Shown here: positions 1 to 6,140 of the stretch, piece after piece
How positions within the stretch are numbered: position 1 is the stretch's first letter
Layout: each line of letters begins with the position of its first letter
Assembly: GCA_023443985.1 (NCBI GenBank)
Contig: JAEZSJ010000313.1
Coordinates: forward strand, 1 to 11,615
Direction of reading: 5' to 3'
DNA: 11,615 nt
Origin: Verrucomicrobiota bacterium
GTDB taxonomy: Bacteria; Verrucomicrobiota; Verrucomicrobiia; Opitutales; Opitutaceae
Notes under the pieces: generated by a model
The model's input: only the letters and a program-made list of their open reading frames with translations
Told to the model about the DNA's origin: nothing
Databases searched by the model: none
Made by a program: the position numbers and the translations under genes

Positions 1-236
1 CGTGGTGAGAACGCCCGGGTGGGGAACGGCGCACCCGCCGGCGATCCGGGCGCGACGAAAGTTCCCGTAACGAAATGCCACACGCGGACAGCCTGACGCA
101 GGCGCGGCAGAGCCCGGCCCCACGATGTTCTTGATTCCCAGAGGGAAGCAGCGGCCGCCGGGTCGGCATCGGCTGTGCATTATCCGTTGCCAGTCCAAAC
201 TCTCCTTCCAACCGAACCAAGAGAAAGGAAACCGCC
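1..236. other. Gene-free stretch upstream of the first hsp20
   Basis: No convincing gene. The + strand frame starting at base 1 is open for 31 codons and stops at TGA 94-96. This could be the tail of a gene entering from the left, but the residues match nothing I recognise. Short inverted repeats are visible: CGGGTG 16-21 with CACCCG 32-37, and TTCCC 135-139 with GGGAA 143-147. I looked for a CIRCE element (TTAGCACTC-N9-GAGTGCTAA) and for a clear heat-shock sigma promoter ahead of the hsp20 gene and saw neither. Confidence 0.5.
224..229 (+). promoter_or_regulatory. Ribosome binding site of first hsp20
   Basis: AAAGGA lies 7 nt before the ATG at 237 and fixes this start. An upstream TCCTT at 203-207 is complementary to AAGGA 225-229, so the site could be partly paired in a weak A/U-containing hairpin. 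Confidence 0.65.
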
Positions 237-713
237 ATGAAGATCGTTCGCTATCACCAACCCACCGCCTCCGCTCTCGCGCCCTTTGCGGGCTATGCCG
301 GCCGCAATCCGTTGGTCGCGTTCGAGCGCGAGTTCGACCGCCTGTTCAACAGCGCCATCGGCGACATGTTCACCCTCGCTCCGGAGCTCGGCACGGCCGC
401 CGGCAACCGCTTCGCCGTCGACCTCTACGAGGACAAGGACAACACCTACGTGCGGGCCGAGCTTCCGGGCGTCGACCGCAAGAACATCTCCGTGGAGATG
501 GTCGACGACTACTTGACCATCTCGGGGGCGCGGCAGGTCTTCGGCGCCGACGGCAAGGAGACCGAGTCCGTGGAATTCTCCCGCTCGGTCGCCATCCCGG
601 AAACGGTGCAGGCCGACAAGGTCTCCGCCGCGTACGAGAACGGCGTGCTCACCGTCACGCTGCCGAAACGCGAGGAGGCGAAGCCGCGCAAGGTAAGCGT
701 CGAGGTGAAATGA
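237..713 (+). CDS. Hsp20/alpha-crystallin family small heat-shock protein
   Basis: A small heat-shock protein of 158 residues, an ATP-independent holdase that binds unfolding proteins in the cytoplasm. The N-terminal arm (about 1-58) contains NPLVAFEREFDRLF, a typical bacterial Hsp20 helix. The alpha-crystallin domain runs from about 59 to 148: it begins with VDLYEDKDNTYVRAELPGV and ends with the family signature ENGVLTVTLPK at 134-144. The tail VSVEV (153-157) supplies an I-x-I-like motif for oligomer contacts. Length is normal for class A bacterial Hsp20 proteins. The ATG is preceded by AAAGGA. A second, more divergent Hsp20 gene starts 138 nt downstream, so the two may form one heat-stress transcript ending at the terminator at 1312-1353. 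The family call is secure; the exact orthologue (ibpA/hsp18 type) is not, so no symbol is given. Confidence 0.95.
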   Translation: MKIVRYHQPTASALAPFAGYAGRNPLVAFEREFDRLFNSAIGDMFTLAPELGTAAGNRFAVDLYEDKDNTYVRAELPGVDRKNISVEMVDDYLTISGARQVFGADGKETESVEFSRSVAIPETVQADKVSAAYENGVLTVTLPKREEAKPRKVSVEVK

Positions 714-851
714 CAGAGCAGTCGCGAGGAGTGAGTAGCGGATCGCGACGAGAACCGACCAATCCGTCGCCGCCGCTTTAGCCCGCCTCGCTCCGTGAAC
801 CCGAAACACCAAACCCGAAACTCGAAAACCATCTTCCCAGGAGGAACTGAC
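714..851 (+). repeat. Repeat-rich spacer between the two hsp20 genes
   Basis: This 138-nt spacer is unusually structured. GTCGCGA at 721-727 pairs perfectly with TCGCGAC at 743-749 across a 15-nt loop. GACCAATCCGTCG at 757-769 occurs again, inverted, at 6125-6137 between coaC and coaB. AACCCGAAAC is repeated directly at 798-807 and 812-821 with a 14-nt period, and a degenerate CTCGAAAAC follows at 821-829. The sequence is A/C-rich and unlike the flanking genes. It looks like a mosaic of dispersed intergenic repeats rather than coding sequence. Confidence 0.6.
839..844 (+). promoter_or_regulatory. Strong ribosome binding site of second hsp20
   Basis: AGGAGG sits 7 nt before the ATG at 852. 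It decides the start against the in-frame upstream ATG at 795, which would put the repeat-rich spacer into the protein. It is one of the few consensus Shine-Dalgarno sites in the window. Confidence 0.85.
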
Positions 852-1244
852 ATGACCTTTTTCAACACCCTGCTTTCCAACCGCAGCCAGGCGCAGAACA
901 CCGAGGTGGCCGCTCGGGCCCCCGCGGTGACCCCGCGCTACGAGATCAAAGAAAACCCGGACGCCTTCGGCCTCGAGGTCTGGCTGCCCGGGGTGGCCAA
1001 GGACGGGCTCGAGCTCACCATCCACGAGGGCGAACTGACGATCGTCGGCCGCCGGAGCTGGAAGAAGCCGGAGAGCTGGGCGCAGGTCTACCGCGAGACG
1101 CCGACGGCGGATTTCAGCCTGACGCTGTCGCACGACAACACATTCGATGCCGACAAGGTCCACGCGGAGCTCCGCGACGGTGTGCTGCGGGTGACGCTCC
1201 CGAAGTCCGAGGCGCTCAAGCCGCGCAAGATCGCCGTGAGCTGA
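852..1244 (+). CDS. Second, divergent Hsp20/alpha-crystallin family protein
   Basis: A 130-residue small heat-shock protein, shorter than its upstream neighbour because the N-terminal arm is only about 28 residues. The alpha-crystallin domain spans about 29-118: YEIKENPDAFGLEVWLPGV opens it and RDGVLRVTLPK (108-118) closes it. KIAV near the C-terminus (126-129) provides an I-x-V tail motif. The middle of the domain (RRSWKKPESWAQVYRETPTADF) differs strongly from the first copy, so this is an old paralogue rather than a recent duplicate. Paired Hsp20 proteins of unequal sequence can co-assemble into mixed oligomers; that is known for the family and only inferred here. The start is set by AGGAGG, and an intrinsic terminator follows. 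Confidence 0.93.
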   Translation: MTFFNTLLSNRSQAQNTEVAARAPAVTPRYEIKENPDAFGLEVWLPGVAKDGLELTIHEGELTIVGRRSWKKPESWAQVYRETPTADFSLTLSHDNTFDADKVHAELRDGVLRVTLPKSEALKPRKIAVS

Positions 1245-1311
1245 TCCTGGCCCGCGGGCCGTCGAGTCCGCCCGCGGCCGCCGCCATTCTGTGTGCAGGT
1301 TTGTTTGGGGT

Positions 1312-1353
1312 AACCCCGCCGGGCGCCCACCGCGTCCGGCGGGGTTTTGTTTT
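1312..1353 (+). terminator. Intrinsic terminator after the hsp20 pair
   Basis: AACCCCGCCGG (1312-1322) pairs with CCGGCGGGGTT (1336-1346) over 11 bp with a 13-nt loop. TTTTGTTTT (1345-1353) follows. It lies 67 nt after the second hsp20 stop and is the clearest rho-independent terminator in the window. Confidence 0.88.
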
Positions 1354-1413
1354 CCGGCAACGCGTTGCACGCGGGTGCCCGGGGCGGGAAAACCTCGCGC
1401 CGCGCCCATGGGA

Positions 1414-1442
1414 TTGACAGGAGGGGCCGCGGGCGTGTCATC
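1414..1442 (+). promoter_or_regulatory. Candidate promoter of the MscS gene, possibly leaderless
   Basis: A perfect TTGACA at 1414-1419 is followed after 16 nt by TGTCAT (1436-1441), which matches TATAAT at four of six bases. Transcription would begin at about 1448-1450, at the ATG at 1451, giving a leaderless mRNA. This would explain why no Shine-Dalgarno lies at usable distance: AGGAGGGG at 1419-1426 is 24 nt away. The -10 box is weak. Confidence 0.35.
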
Positions 1443-1450
1443 CGGCTCCC

Positions 1451-2761
1451 ATGAAGATCGCCCGCCGTATTCTCGCCGTTGCTTTGATCGTGGGTTCCGC
1501 GGTCTGTTCGTTGGCGCAGGAGACCGATCCCTCGGCAGCCCCCGCCGGTGGGGCTCCCGCCGCCGGCACCGGCCAGGTCGCGCTGACGAACCAGGCGGCG
1601 GCCGCCGCTGTCGCGACTGACAACGTGCCCCGTGCGCCCGACTTTCTCGAGCACATGGTGGACGTGGTGCTGGCGATGTTCGATGTGCGCAGTAGCGGAA
1701 ATACGGTGACGCACTACACCATCGCGGCGCTGTTTCTGGTCGGCGCATTTCTGCTGCGGCGCGTGGTGACGACGCTCCTGTTCGGCCTGCTGAAACGGTT
1801 CGCCTCGAAGACGGCGACGACGCTCGACGACAAACTGTTCGGTGCGCTCGAGGGACCGGTGGCGGCCTTGATCTCCGTGGCGGGCACGGTGGCGGCGCTC
1901 AAGGTGCTGAAGCTCTCGGAGACCAGCGACATGACCGTGCGGTATGTCTCGACGGTCGCGTTCTCGGTGGTGGTGCTCTGGGGCCTGCTGCGCGCGTTCG
2001 GCGCGTTGCTGGATCACGCGCAGGAAGTGGCCGTGCAGCGCCAGATGGGGATCGCGGCGTTCATGCCCTGGATCAAGAAGACGTTGGTGGTCTTTTTCGT
2101 GATCTTCGGGGCGCTGCTGATCGCGCAGAGTCTCGGGGCGAACGTGAAGGCGTTTCTCGCTGGTCTCGGCATCGGCGGACTGGCCTTCGCCCTCGCGGCG
2201 CAGGACACGATCGCCAACGTCTTCGGTTCCGTGGTGGTGGCCATCGACCAGCCGTTCAAGGTGGGCGAGACCGTCCAGATCGGCGGGCACACGGGGATGG
2301 TGGAGGACATCGGTCTGCGTTCCACGCGTATCCGTCGCGTCGATCGCAGCATGATCGTGATCCCGAACAAGACGGTCGCGGGCGAGAACATCGTGAATCT
2401 CTCGCGCTTCAACGGTCGCCGCGTCGAGCAGGTGCTCGGGCTCACCTACGACACGACCGCGGCGCAGATGGAGGAACTGGTCGGGGAGGTGCGGCGGATG
2501 CTGGCCGCGGAGGAGGAGATCGATCCAACCTCGATCAACGTGTATTTTCGCGACTTCAGCGCTTCGTCGATGGATGTGTGGCTCACCTACAACACCAGGA
2601 GCCCGGACTTCGCGAGGAGCATGGTGCTGCGGCAGCGGCTCAATCTCGCGTTCATGCGCGCGCTGGAGGCGCGCGGTTTGTCGATGGCATTTCCGACCCA
2701 GACGATCCAGCTCCGGGGCGAGGCAGCGAAACCGGCCGCGGACAAGCGCGCCACGGGCTGA
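1451..2761 (+). CDS. MscS family mechanosensitive ion channel
   Basis: A small-conductance mechanosensitive channel of 436 residues in the inner membrane, opening under membrane tension to release solutes during hypo-osmotic shock. The N-terminus is a signal-like segment (1-22, cleavage plausible after SLA), then an Ala/Pro/Gly-rich linker (about 25-58). Hydrophobic helices lie near 87-113, 133-153, 163-187 and 210-228. The pore helix with the family's Gly/Ala pattern is at 230-258 (LAGLGIGGLAFALAAQDTIA). The beta domain follows at 260-312 (VVVAIDQPFKVGETVQIGG, then a DRSMIVIPN loop), and a C-terminal alpha/beta domain runs to about 405. It is longer than the three-helix E. coli MscS (286 residues), fitting MscS proteins with extra N-terminal helices. 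It stands alone, with a terminator upstream and convergent panD downstream. The family is certain; the subfamily is not assigned. Confidence 0.95.
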   Translation: MKIARRILAVALIVGSAVCSLAQETDPSAAPAGGAPAAGTGQVALTNQAAAAAVATDNVPRAPDFLEHMVDVVLAMFDVRSSGNTVTHYTIAALFLVGAFLLRRVVTTLLFGLLKRFASKTATTLDDKLFGALEGPVAALISVAGTVAALKVLKLSETSDMTVRYVSTVAFSVVVLWGLLRAFGALLDHAQEVAVQRQMGIAAFMPWIKKTLVVFFVIFGALLIAQSLGANVKAFLAGLGIGGLAFALAAQDTIANVFGSVVVAIDQPFKVGETVQIGGHTGMVEDIGLRSTRIRRVDRSMIVIPNKTVAGENIVNLSRFNGRRVEQVLGLTYDTTAAQMEELVGEVRRMLAAEEEIDPTSINVYFRDFSASSMDVWLTYNTRSPDFARSMVLRQRLNLAFMRALEARGLSMAFPTQTIQLRGEAAKPAADKRATG

Positions 2762-2841
2762 ACGCGGCGCGCGGAGTGCGTCTCAATCGACGCCGCTCGT
2801 CGCGGCGGCGGGGCCGGGCCCTGCGTGGGTGCGCGGGGAAG

Positions 2842-2857
2842 CGGCTCGCGTGAGCCG
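2842..2857. terminator. Hairpin between convergent mscS-type gene and panD
   Basis: CGGCTC (2842-2847) and GAGCCG (2852-2857) form a perfect 6-bp stem with a GCGT loop in the 137-nt convergent gap 2762-2898. Neither side has a T-run, so termination here is only a possibility. Confidence 0.3.
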
Positions 2858-2898
2858 ATCCACGAGACTCCCGGAAATGCCTCCCGACCGGTGGCCGC

Positions 2899-3270
2899 TT
2901 ACGGCTCGCGCACCGGATTGGTGTGCACCGAGACGACCTGGTTCGCCGGTCCTACCTGCACGATGCGCGCGGTGTGTTGCGGCACGTCCTTCGGCTCCAG
3001 GCCGAGGTAGGCGCAGATGATCACCCGGTCGCCCACATCGACGAGGCGCGCCGCGGCGCCGTTGATCTGGATCTGGCCGGGATTGCCGTAGATCACGTAG
3101 GTGGTGAAGCGCGCACCGTTGTTGATGTCGTAGATGTCGACCTGTTCGAACTCGAGCAGGCCGGCCTCGCGGCAAAGCGCGCGATCGATCGAGATCGATC
3201 CCTCGTAGTCGGGATCGGCCGTGGTGATGACAGCGCGGTGGAGCTTGGCGCGGAGGAAGGTCCTAAGCAT
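2899..3270 (-). CDS. panD: Aspartate 1-decarboxylase (pyruvoyl enzyme)
   Basis: Converts L-aspartate to beta-alanine, which is joined to pantoate to make pantothenate. The 123-residue length is normal. The proenzyme self-cleaves between Gly24 and Ser25 (YEGSI at 22-26) to create the pyruvoyl cofactor, and both residues are at the E. coli positions. Lys9, His11, Tyr22, Arg54, Thr57 and Tyr58 also match the family's active-site residues (KLHRA at 9-13, GARFTTY at 52-58). The start ATG (3270-3268) lies inside the end of coaX: the two share 8 nt (ATGCTTAG on the coding strand). No Shine-Dalgarno is visible, so translation is probably coupled to coaX. The enzyme supplies substrate for the panB/coaX/coaB/coaC pathway encoded nearby. 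Confidence 0.97.
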   Translation of the reverse strand: MLRTFLRAKLHRAVITTADPDYEGSISIDRALCREAGLLEFEQVDIYDINNGARFTTYVIYGNPGQIQINGAAARLVDVGDRVIICAYLGLEPKDVPQHTARIVQVGPANQVVSVHTNPVREP

Positions 3271-4012
3271 AGGCGAAGGCGTGGAGGCCGAGGAGAATCA
3301 GATCGGGCACGTGCTCGGCAAAGAGATTATCGCGGGAAAACCTCGCCGCGTTTCCACCCGTGGCGAGGACGAGTGGACGTTTTCGCCCGTAGATTTCCTG
3401 CGAGATGCGCCCGACCAGCTCACGCACCGCACCCGCGTGGCCGAAGTGCAGGCCGGCGGCGATGGCCTCCTTGGGGGTCCGGCCCACGGCCGTCTTCGGT
3501 GCGGGGCCGCCGACCTTGGGCAACTGCGCCGTGCGTGCGGCGAGCATCTCCGCCCACAGCCCGAGGCCGGGCAGAATGGCCCCGCCGGCCACGACTCCGT
3601 TCGCGGTGACCGCGGTCACCGTGGTCGCGGTTCCGAAATCGACCACGACCTTGTCGCGGCCCGGAAAACTCGTGTGTGCGCCGAGCGCCGCGGCGACACG
3701 GTCGGCTCCGAGTTCGCGCGGGCGTTTGTATCCGATGACGAGACCGTGCGCGCTCTCGGCCCGCAGCACGCGCGGGGCGAGCCCGGTGCTCCGCTTCGCG
3801 GCCGAGCAGAGCGGCAGGGTGAGCTCGGGCACCACGGAGCAGAGGGCGACACGGTCGAACCGGCCGCGCGCCTGCGCGTCCAGAAACCGGCGCAGCTTCG
3901 GCTCGGTCTTCACGTCGGCGGTGAGCGTGCGGAACCGGTGCTCGAGCCGGCCGAGATTGATGACGCCGCCGGCCAGCGAAGTGTTGCCGATGGTGAGAAG
4001 CAGGACGCGCAT
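3263..4012 (-). CDS. coaX: Type III pantothenate kinase
   Basis: Phosphorylates pantothenate to 4'-phosphopantothenate, the first committed step of CoA synthesis. Type III kinases generally resist CoA feedback and need a monovalent cation. The protein has 249 residues, a normal length, with the ASKHA fold. Recognised motifs: TIGNT at 7-11 (phosphate-1 loop), PRELGADR at 98-105 with the catalytic Asp104, VVDFGTATT at 123-131 with GGAILPG at 143-149, and ATGGNAARF near 217-225. An oddity: the first loop is normally D-x-G-N-T/S, but here position 7 is Thr (codon ACC) instead of Asp. All other motifs are intact. The ATG at 4012 begins the fold directly; no Shine-Dalgarno is seen. It overlaps panD by 8 nt and diverges from the phosphofructokinase gene. 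Confidence 0.95.
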   Translation of the reverse strand: MRVLLLTIGNTSLAGGVINLGRLEHRFRTLTADVKTEPKLRRFLDAQARGRFDRVALCSVVPELTLPLCSAAKRSTGLAPRVLRAESAHGLVIGYKRPRELGADRVAAALGAHTSFPGRDKVVVDFGTATTVTAVTANGVVAGGAILPGLGLWAEMLAARTAQLPKVGGPAPKTAVGRTPKEAIAAGLHFGHAGAVRELVGRISQEIYGRKRPLVLATGGNAARFSRDNLFAEHVPDLILLGLHAFAYA

Positions 4013-4095
4013 CGCGGCGAGATCTAGCGGACCCGCCCGGAGCTGGCCAACTGGAAGTTTCCGCGGTGCGGCCTCCGCACGTTGTGCTCGAAACG

Positions 4096-4112
4096 GGGGC
4101 ACCGCGTGCCCC
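4096..4112. promoter_or_regulatory. Perfect inverted repeat in the coaX/pfk divergent region
   Basis: GGGGCAC (4096-4102) and GTGCCCC (4106-4112) are perfect 7-nt arms around CGC, within the 123-nt divergent gap 4013-4135. It could be a protein-binding operator or an mRNA hairpin 24 nt before the pfk ATG. No clear -35/-10 pair was found on either strand of this gap. Confidence 0.4.
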
Positions 4113-4135
4113 AGAGTGGGTTCGCTCCCTCCGCC

Positions 4136-5398
4136 ATGACCATCACGACCCTCGGCGAACCCCGCTTCGATTCCCCGCTGCGCCAGCATGTGCGCGACGA
4201 CCTGCGCGTGCCGGCGCAGCTCTTCCAGGTGGCCGGCGAACGGCCGCCGGCCGGCGACGGCTTCGAGTTGGCCGGCCCGCGGGCGAAGCTGTTCTTCGAG
4301 CCGGCGGCGGTGCGGGCGGGGATCGTGACCTGCGGCGGGTTGTGCCCGGGGATCAACAACGTGATCCGCTCGATCTTCCTCGAGCTGCACCACGCCTATG
4401 GCGTGCGGGAGATCCTCGGGTTCCGCGAGGGCTACCGCGGGCTCGACCCCGCGCGCGGCCGCCCGCCGCTGCGGCTGACGCTCGACGATGTCGACCAGAT
4501 CCACACGGAAGGCGGCACGGTCCTGGGCACCTCGCGCGGTCCGGTGGACACGAAGATCGCGGTCGACCACCTGATGGCGGTCGGCGTGAACGTGCTGTTC
4601 ACGATCGGCGGCGACGGCACGCAGCGCGGCGGCAACGACCTCTTCCAGGAGGCGCGCCGGCGCGGCTATCCCCTGGCGGTGGTCGGGGTGCCGAAGACCG
4701 TCGACAACGACGTCGCCTTCGTGTCGCGAACATTCGGCTACTACACGGCGGTCGAGGAGGCGGCGAAGGTGCTGGCCTGCGCGCACACCGAGGCGCACAG
4801 CGTGCGCCATGGCATCTCCATCGTGAAGCTCATGGGCCGCGACGCCGGGTTCATCACGGTCGGCGCGACGCTCGCCAGCCAGGATGTGAACTTCTGCCTG
4901 ATCCCGGAGGTGCCATTCCGGCTCGACGGCGCGGGCGGTTTTCTTGCCGCGCTGAAGAGACGCGTGCTCGACCGCAACCACGCGCTCATCGCGGTGGCCG
5001 AGGGCGCCGGCCAGGATCTGCTCACCGGACCCGCCGCCGGGAAGGACGCCTCGGGCAACGCGAAGCTGAAGGACATCGGCTCGTTTCTGCGCGACGCGAT
5101 CGCCGCGTACTTCAAGGACGAGGCGGTCGAGACGACGATCCGCTACATCGACCCGAGCTACATCGTGCGCGCGGTGCCGGCGGATGCGGAGGATGCGATC
5201 CTCTGCGACCAGTTTGCGCGGCACGCCGTGCACGCGGCGATGGCCGGCAAGACCGGCTTGGTGATCGGGCAACTGCACGACGAGTTCGTCCATGTTCCGA
5301 TCGAGTTGTTGGCCACGCAGCGCAAGCGGGTCGACCCCGACGGTTCCGGCTGGCGCAGCGTACTCGCTGCCACAGGACAGCCGGCGCGGTTCGAGTGA
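4136..5398 (+). CDS. 6-phosphofructokinase, G104/K124 subgroup
   Basis: Phosphorylates fructose 6-phosphate to fructose 1,6-bisphosphate in glycolysis. The protein has 420 residues, longer than E. coli PfkA (320), with an N-terminal extension of about 58 residues before the first strand (VRAGIVTCGGLCPGINNVIR). The donor motif is GGDGTQRGG at 158-166, the sugar/catalytic motif PKTVDND at 186-192 with Asp190 as base, and LMGRDAGF at 232-239. Gly161 (E. coli Gly104) is the residue of ATP-using enzymes. Lys187 (E. coli Gly124) is typical of PPi-using ones. The mixed combination is known from ATP-dependent trypanosomal and related long PFKs, so ATP is the likelier donor. I chose the ATG at 4136; a TTG at 4082 would add 18 unlikely residues. 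No Shine-Dalgarno is visible. It lies between the two CoA-synthesis blocks on the opposite strand. Confidence 0.93.
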   Translation: MTITTLGEPRFDSPLRQHVRDDLRVPAQLFQVAGERPPAGDGFELAGPRAKLFFEPAAVRAGIVTCGGLCPGINNVIRSIFLELHHAYGVREILGFREGYRGLDPARGRPPLRLTLDDVDQIHTEGGTVLGTSRGPVDTKIAVDHLMAVGVNVLFTIGGDGTQRGGNDLFQEARRRGYPLAVVGVPKTVDNDVAFVSRTFGYYTAVEEAAKVLACAHTEAHSVRHGISIVKLMGRDAGFITVGATLASQDVNFCLIPEVPFRLDGAGGFLAALKRRVLDRNHALIAVAEGAGQDLLTGPAAGKDASGNAKLKDIGSFLRDAIAAYFKDEAVETTIRYIDPSYIVRAVPADAEDAILCDQFARHAVHAAMAGKTGLVIGQLHDEFVHVPIELLATQRKRVDPDGSGWRSVLAATGQPARFE

Positions 5399-5408
5399 GG
5401 CGGCGGAG

Positions 5409-5457
5409 GTCGGGCGCCGCCGGCCCGACGGTTGTTCACGCCTTCGAACAGAAGGCG
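5409..5457. terminator. Two hairpins between convergent pfk and coaB
   Basis: GTCGGGC (5409-5415) pairs with GCCCGAC (5423-5429) around a 7-nt loop, starting 10 nt after the pfk stop and followed on the + strand by GGTTGTTC. A second perfect stem, CGCCTTC (5439-5445) with GAAGGCG (5451-5457), lies over the last codons of coaB. The gap between the genes is only 37 nt (5399-5435), so these stems may end transcription from both sides, although T-runs are poor. Confidence 0.5.
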
Positions 5458-6071
5458 TGCAGCGCGTCCGCGAGCGCGGGCACGCCGACGACCTTCTGCG
5501 CGGCGGTGAGCGGATCGCGGTAGAGATGGAACGGATGCAGCCGCGCGCCGCGGATCTCGTGCAGGTCGTTGTGCACGGTGAGATCGACTCCGCCGGCGAC
5601 CCATTGCGCGGCGACCGCCTCGCGGGCCGCCTCGGCATCCGCGCCGACCGTGAACTTGAAACCGACCACGCGGAGCGCGCGCGGCGACATGGCCTTGAGC
5701 TGCGGAAGAATCTTCGGATTGCGGACGAGGCGCACGACGAGCTCCTCGGCGTCGGAACGGATCTTTCCGCTCCGGGCCAGGTCGGGCCGGTAGTCGGCGA
5801 CGGCGGCGGTCATGATCACGGCGTCGAACCCGCCGGCGGCGAGCCGGCGCTGGAGCTTCGCGAGCAGGTCGGCGCAGGAGGAGAACGTCTCGCAGTCGTG
5901 GACCTGCTGCGGTTTGGCCGAGCTTTCGCCGCGGAGGAGCGCGACATCGTGGCCGAGCGCGAGCAGGCCGTCGGCGAGGGCGGCGCCGGTCGCGCCGGAG
6001 CTGACGTTGGAGACGAACCGCACTTCATCGAGCGGTTCGCGAGTGGCACCGGCGGTGACGAGGAGGCGCAT
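5436..6071 (-). CDS. coaB: Stand-alone phosphopantothenate--cysteine ligase
   Basis: Joins cysteine to 4'-phosphopantothenate using a nucleotide triphosphate, giving the substrate for the CoaC decarboxylase. In most bacteria it is the C-terminal half of a CoaBC fusion; here it is a separate 211-residue protein. Motifs: TAGATREPLD at 6-15 and SNVSSG at 21-26 (nucleotide loop), MTAAVADYRP at 87-96, SGKI at 101-104 with the ligase lysine Lys103, NPKIL at 118-122, and VHNDL at 166-170 for the nucleotide. Position 135-140 reads VVGFKF, where fused bacterial enzymes have VGFAAET. From memory this resembles the stand-alone (streptococcal, type III) form. The ATG at 6071 starts directly at the first strand; the bases before it are pyrimidine-rich with no Shine-Dalgarno. 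It is last of panB-coaC-coaB, 146 nt after coaC, across a repeat-rich spacer. Confidence 0.94.
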   Translation of the reverse strand: MRLLVTAGATREPLDEVRFVSNVSSGATGAALADGLLALGHDVALLRGESSAKPQQVHDCETFSSCADLLAKLQRRLAAGGFDAVIMTAAVADYRPDLARSGKIRSDAEELVVRLVRNPKILPQLKAMSPRALRVVGFKFTVGADAEAAREAVAAQWVAGGVDLTVHNDLHEIRGARLHPFHLYRDPLTAAQKVVGVPALADALHAFCSKA

Positions 6072-6082
6072 GGGAGGAAGGC

Positions 6083-6139
6083 GAGAGGCCAGAGGGGAGA
6101 GGCCAGAGGTGCGACGAATTGGTCCGACGGATTGGTCCG
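6083..6139. repeat. Two short tandem repeats in the coaC-coaB spacer
   Basis: GAGAGGCCAGAGG occurs at 6083-6095 and again at 6097-6109 (period 14), a purine-rich block that reads as a pyrimidine tract just upstream of coaB. ATTGGTCCG occurs at 6118-6126 and 6131-6139 (period 13). CGACGGATTGGTC at 6125-6137 is the exact reverse complement of 757-769 in the hsp20 spacer. Confidence 0.7.
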
Positions 6140-6140
6140 T

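Noticed and set aside
1..236. CIRCE or heat-shock sigma promoter ahead of hsp20
   Set aside because: I looked for the TTAGCACTC inverted repeat and for paired heat-shock promoter boxes and found no acceptable match.
1435..1620. A 61-codon GTG frame with AGGAGGGG at ideal distance, overlapping the mscS-type start
   Set aside because: The product is Arg/Gly/Pro-rich with no recognisable domain and overlaps the secure MscS frame, so the ribosome-site spacing is probably chance.
180..1748. A 522-codon open frame on the - strand across the hsp20 genes and start of the mscS-type gene
   Set aside because: It is antisense to two certain Hsp20 genes, Arg/Gly-rich, and matches no family. It is a by-product of high G+C.
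4082..4135. TTG start giving pfk 18 extra residues
   Set aside because: The extra residues have no family support and the ATG at 4136 is available.
3263..5638. coaX extended to a 791-codon - strand frame
   Set aside because: The kinase fold begins at the ATG at 4012. The part beyond is antisense to pfk and has shadow-frame composition, so it is not a fusion protein.
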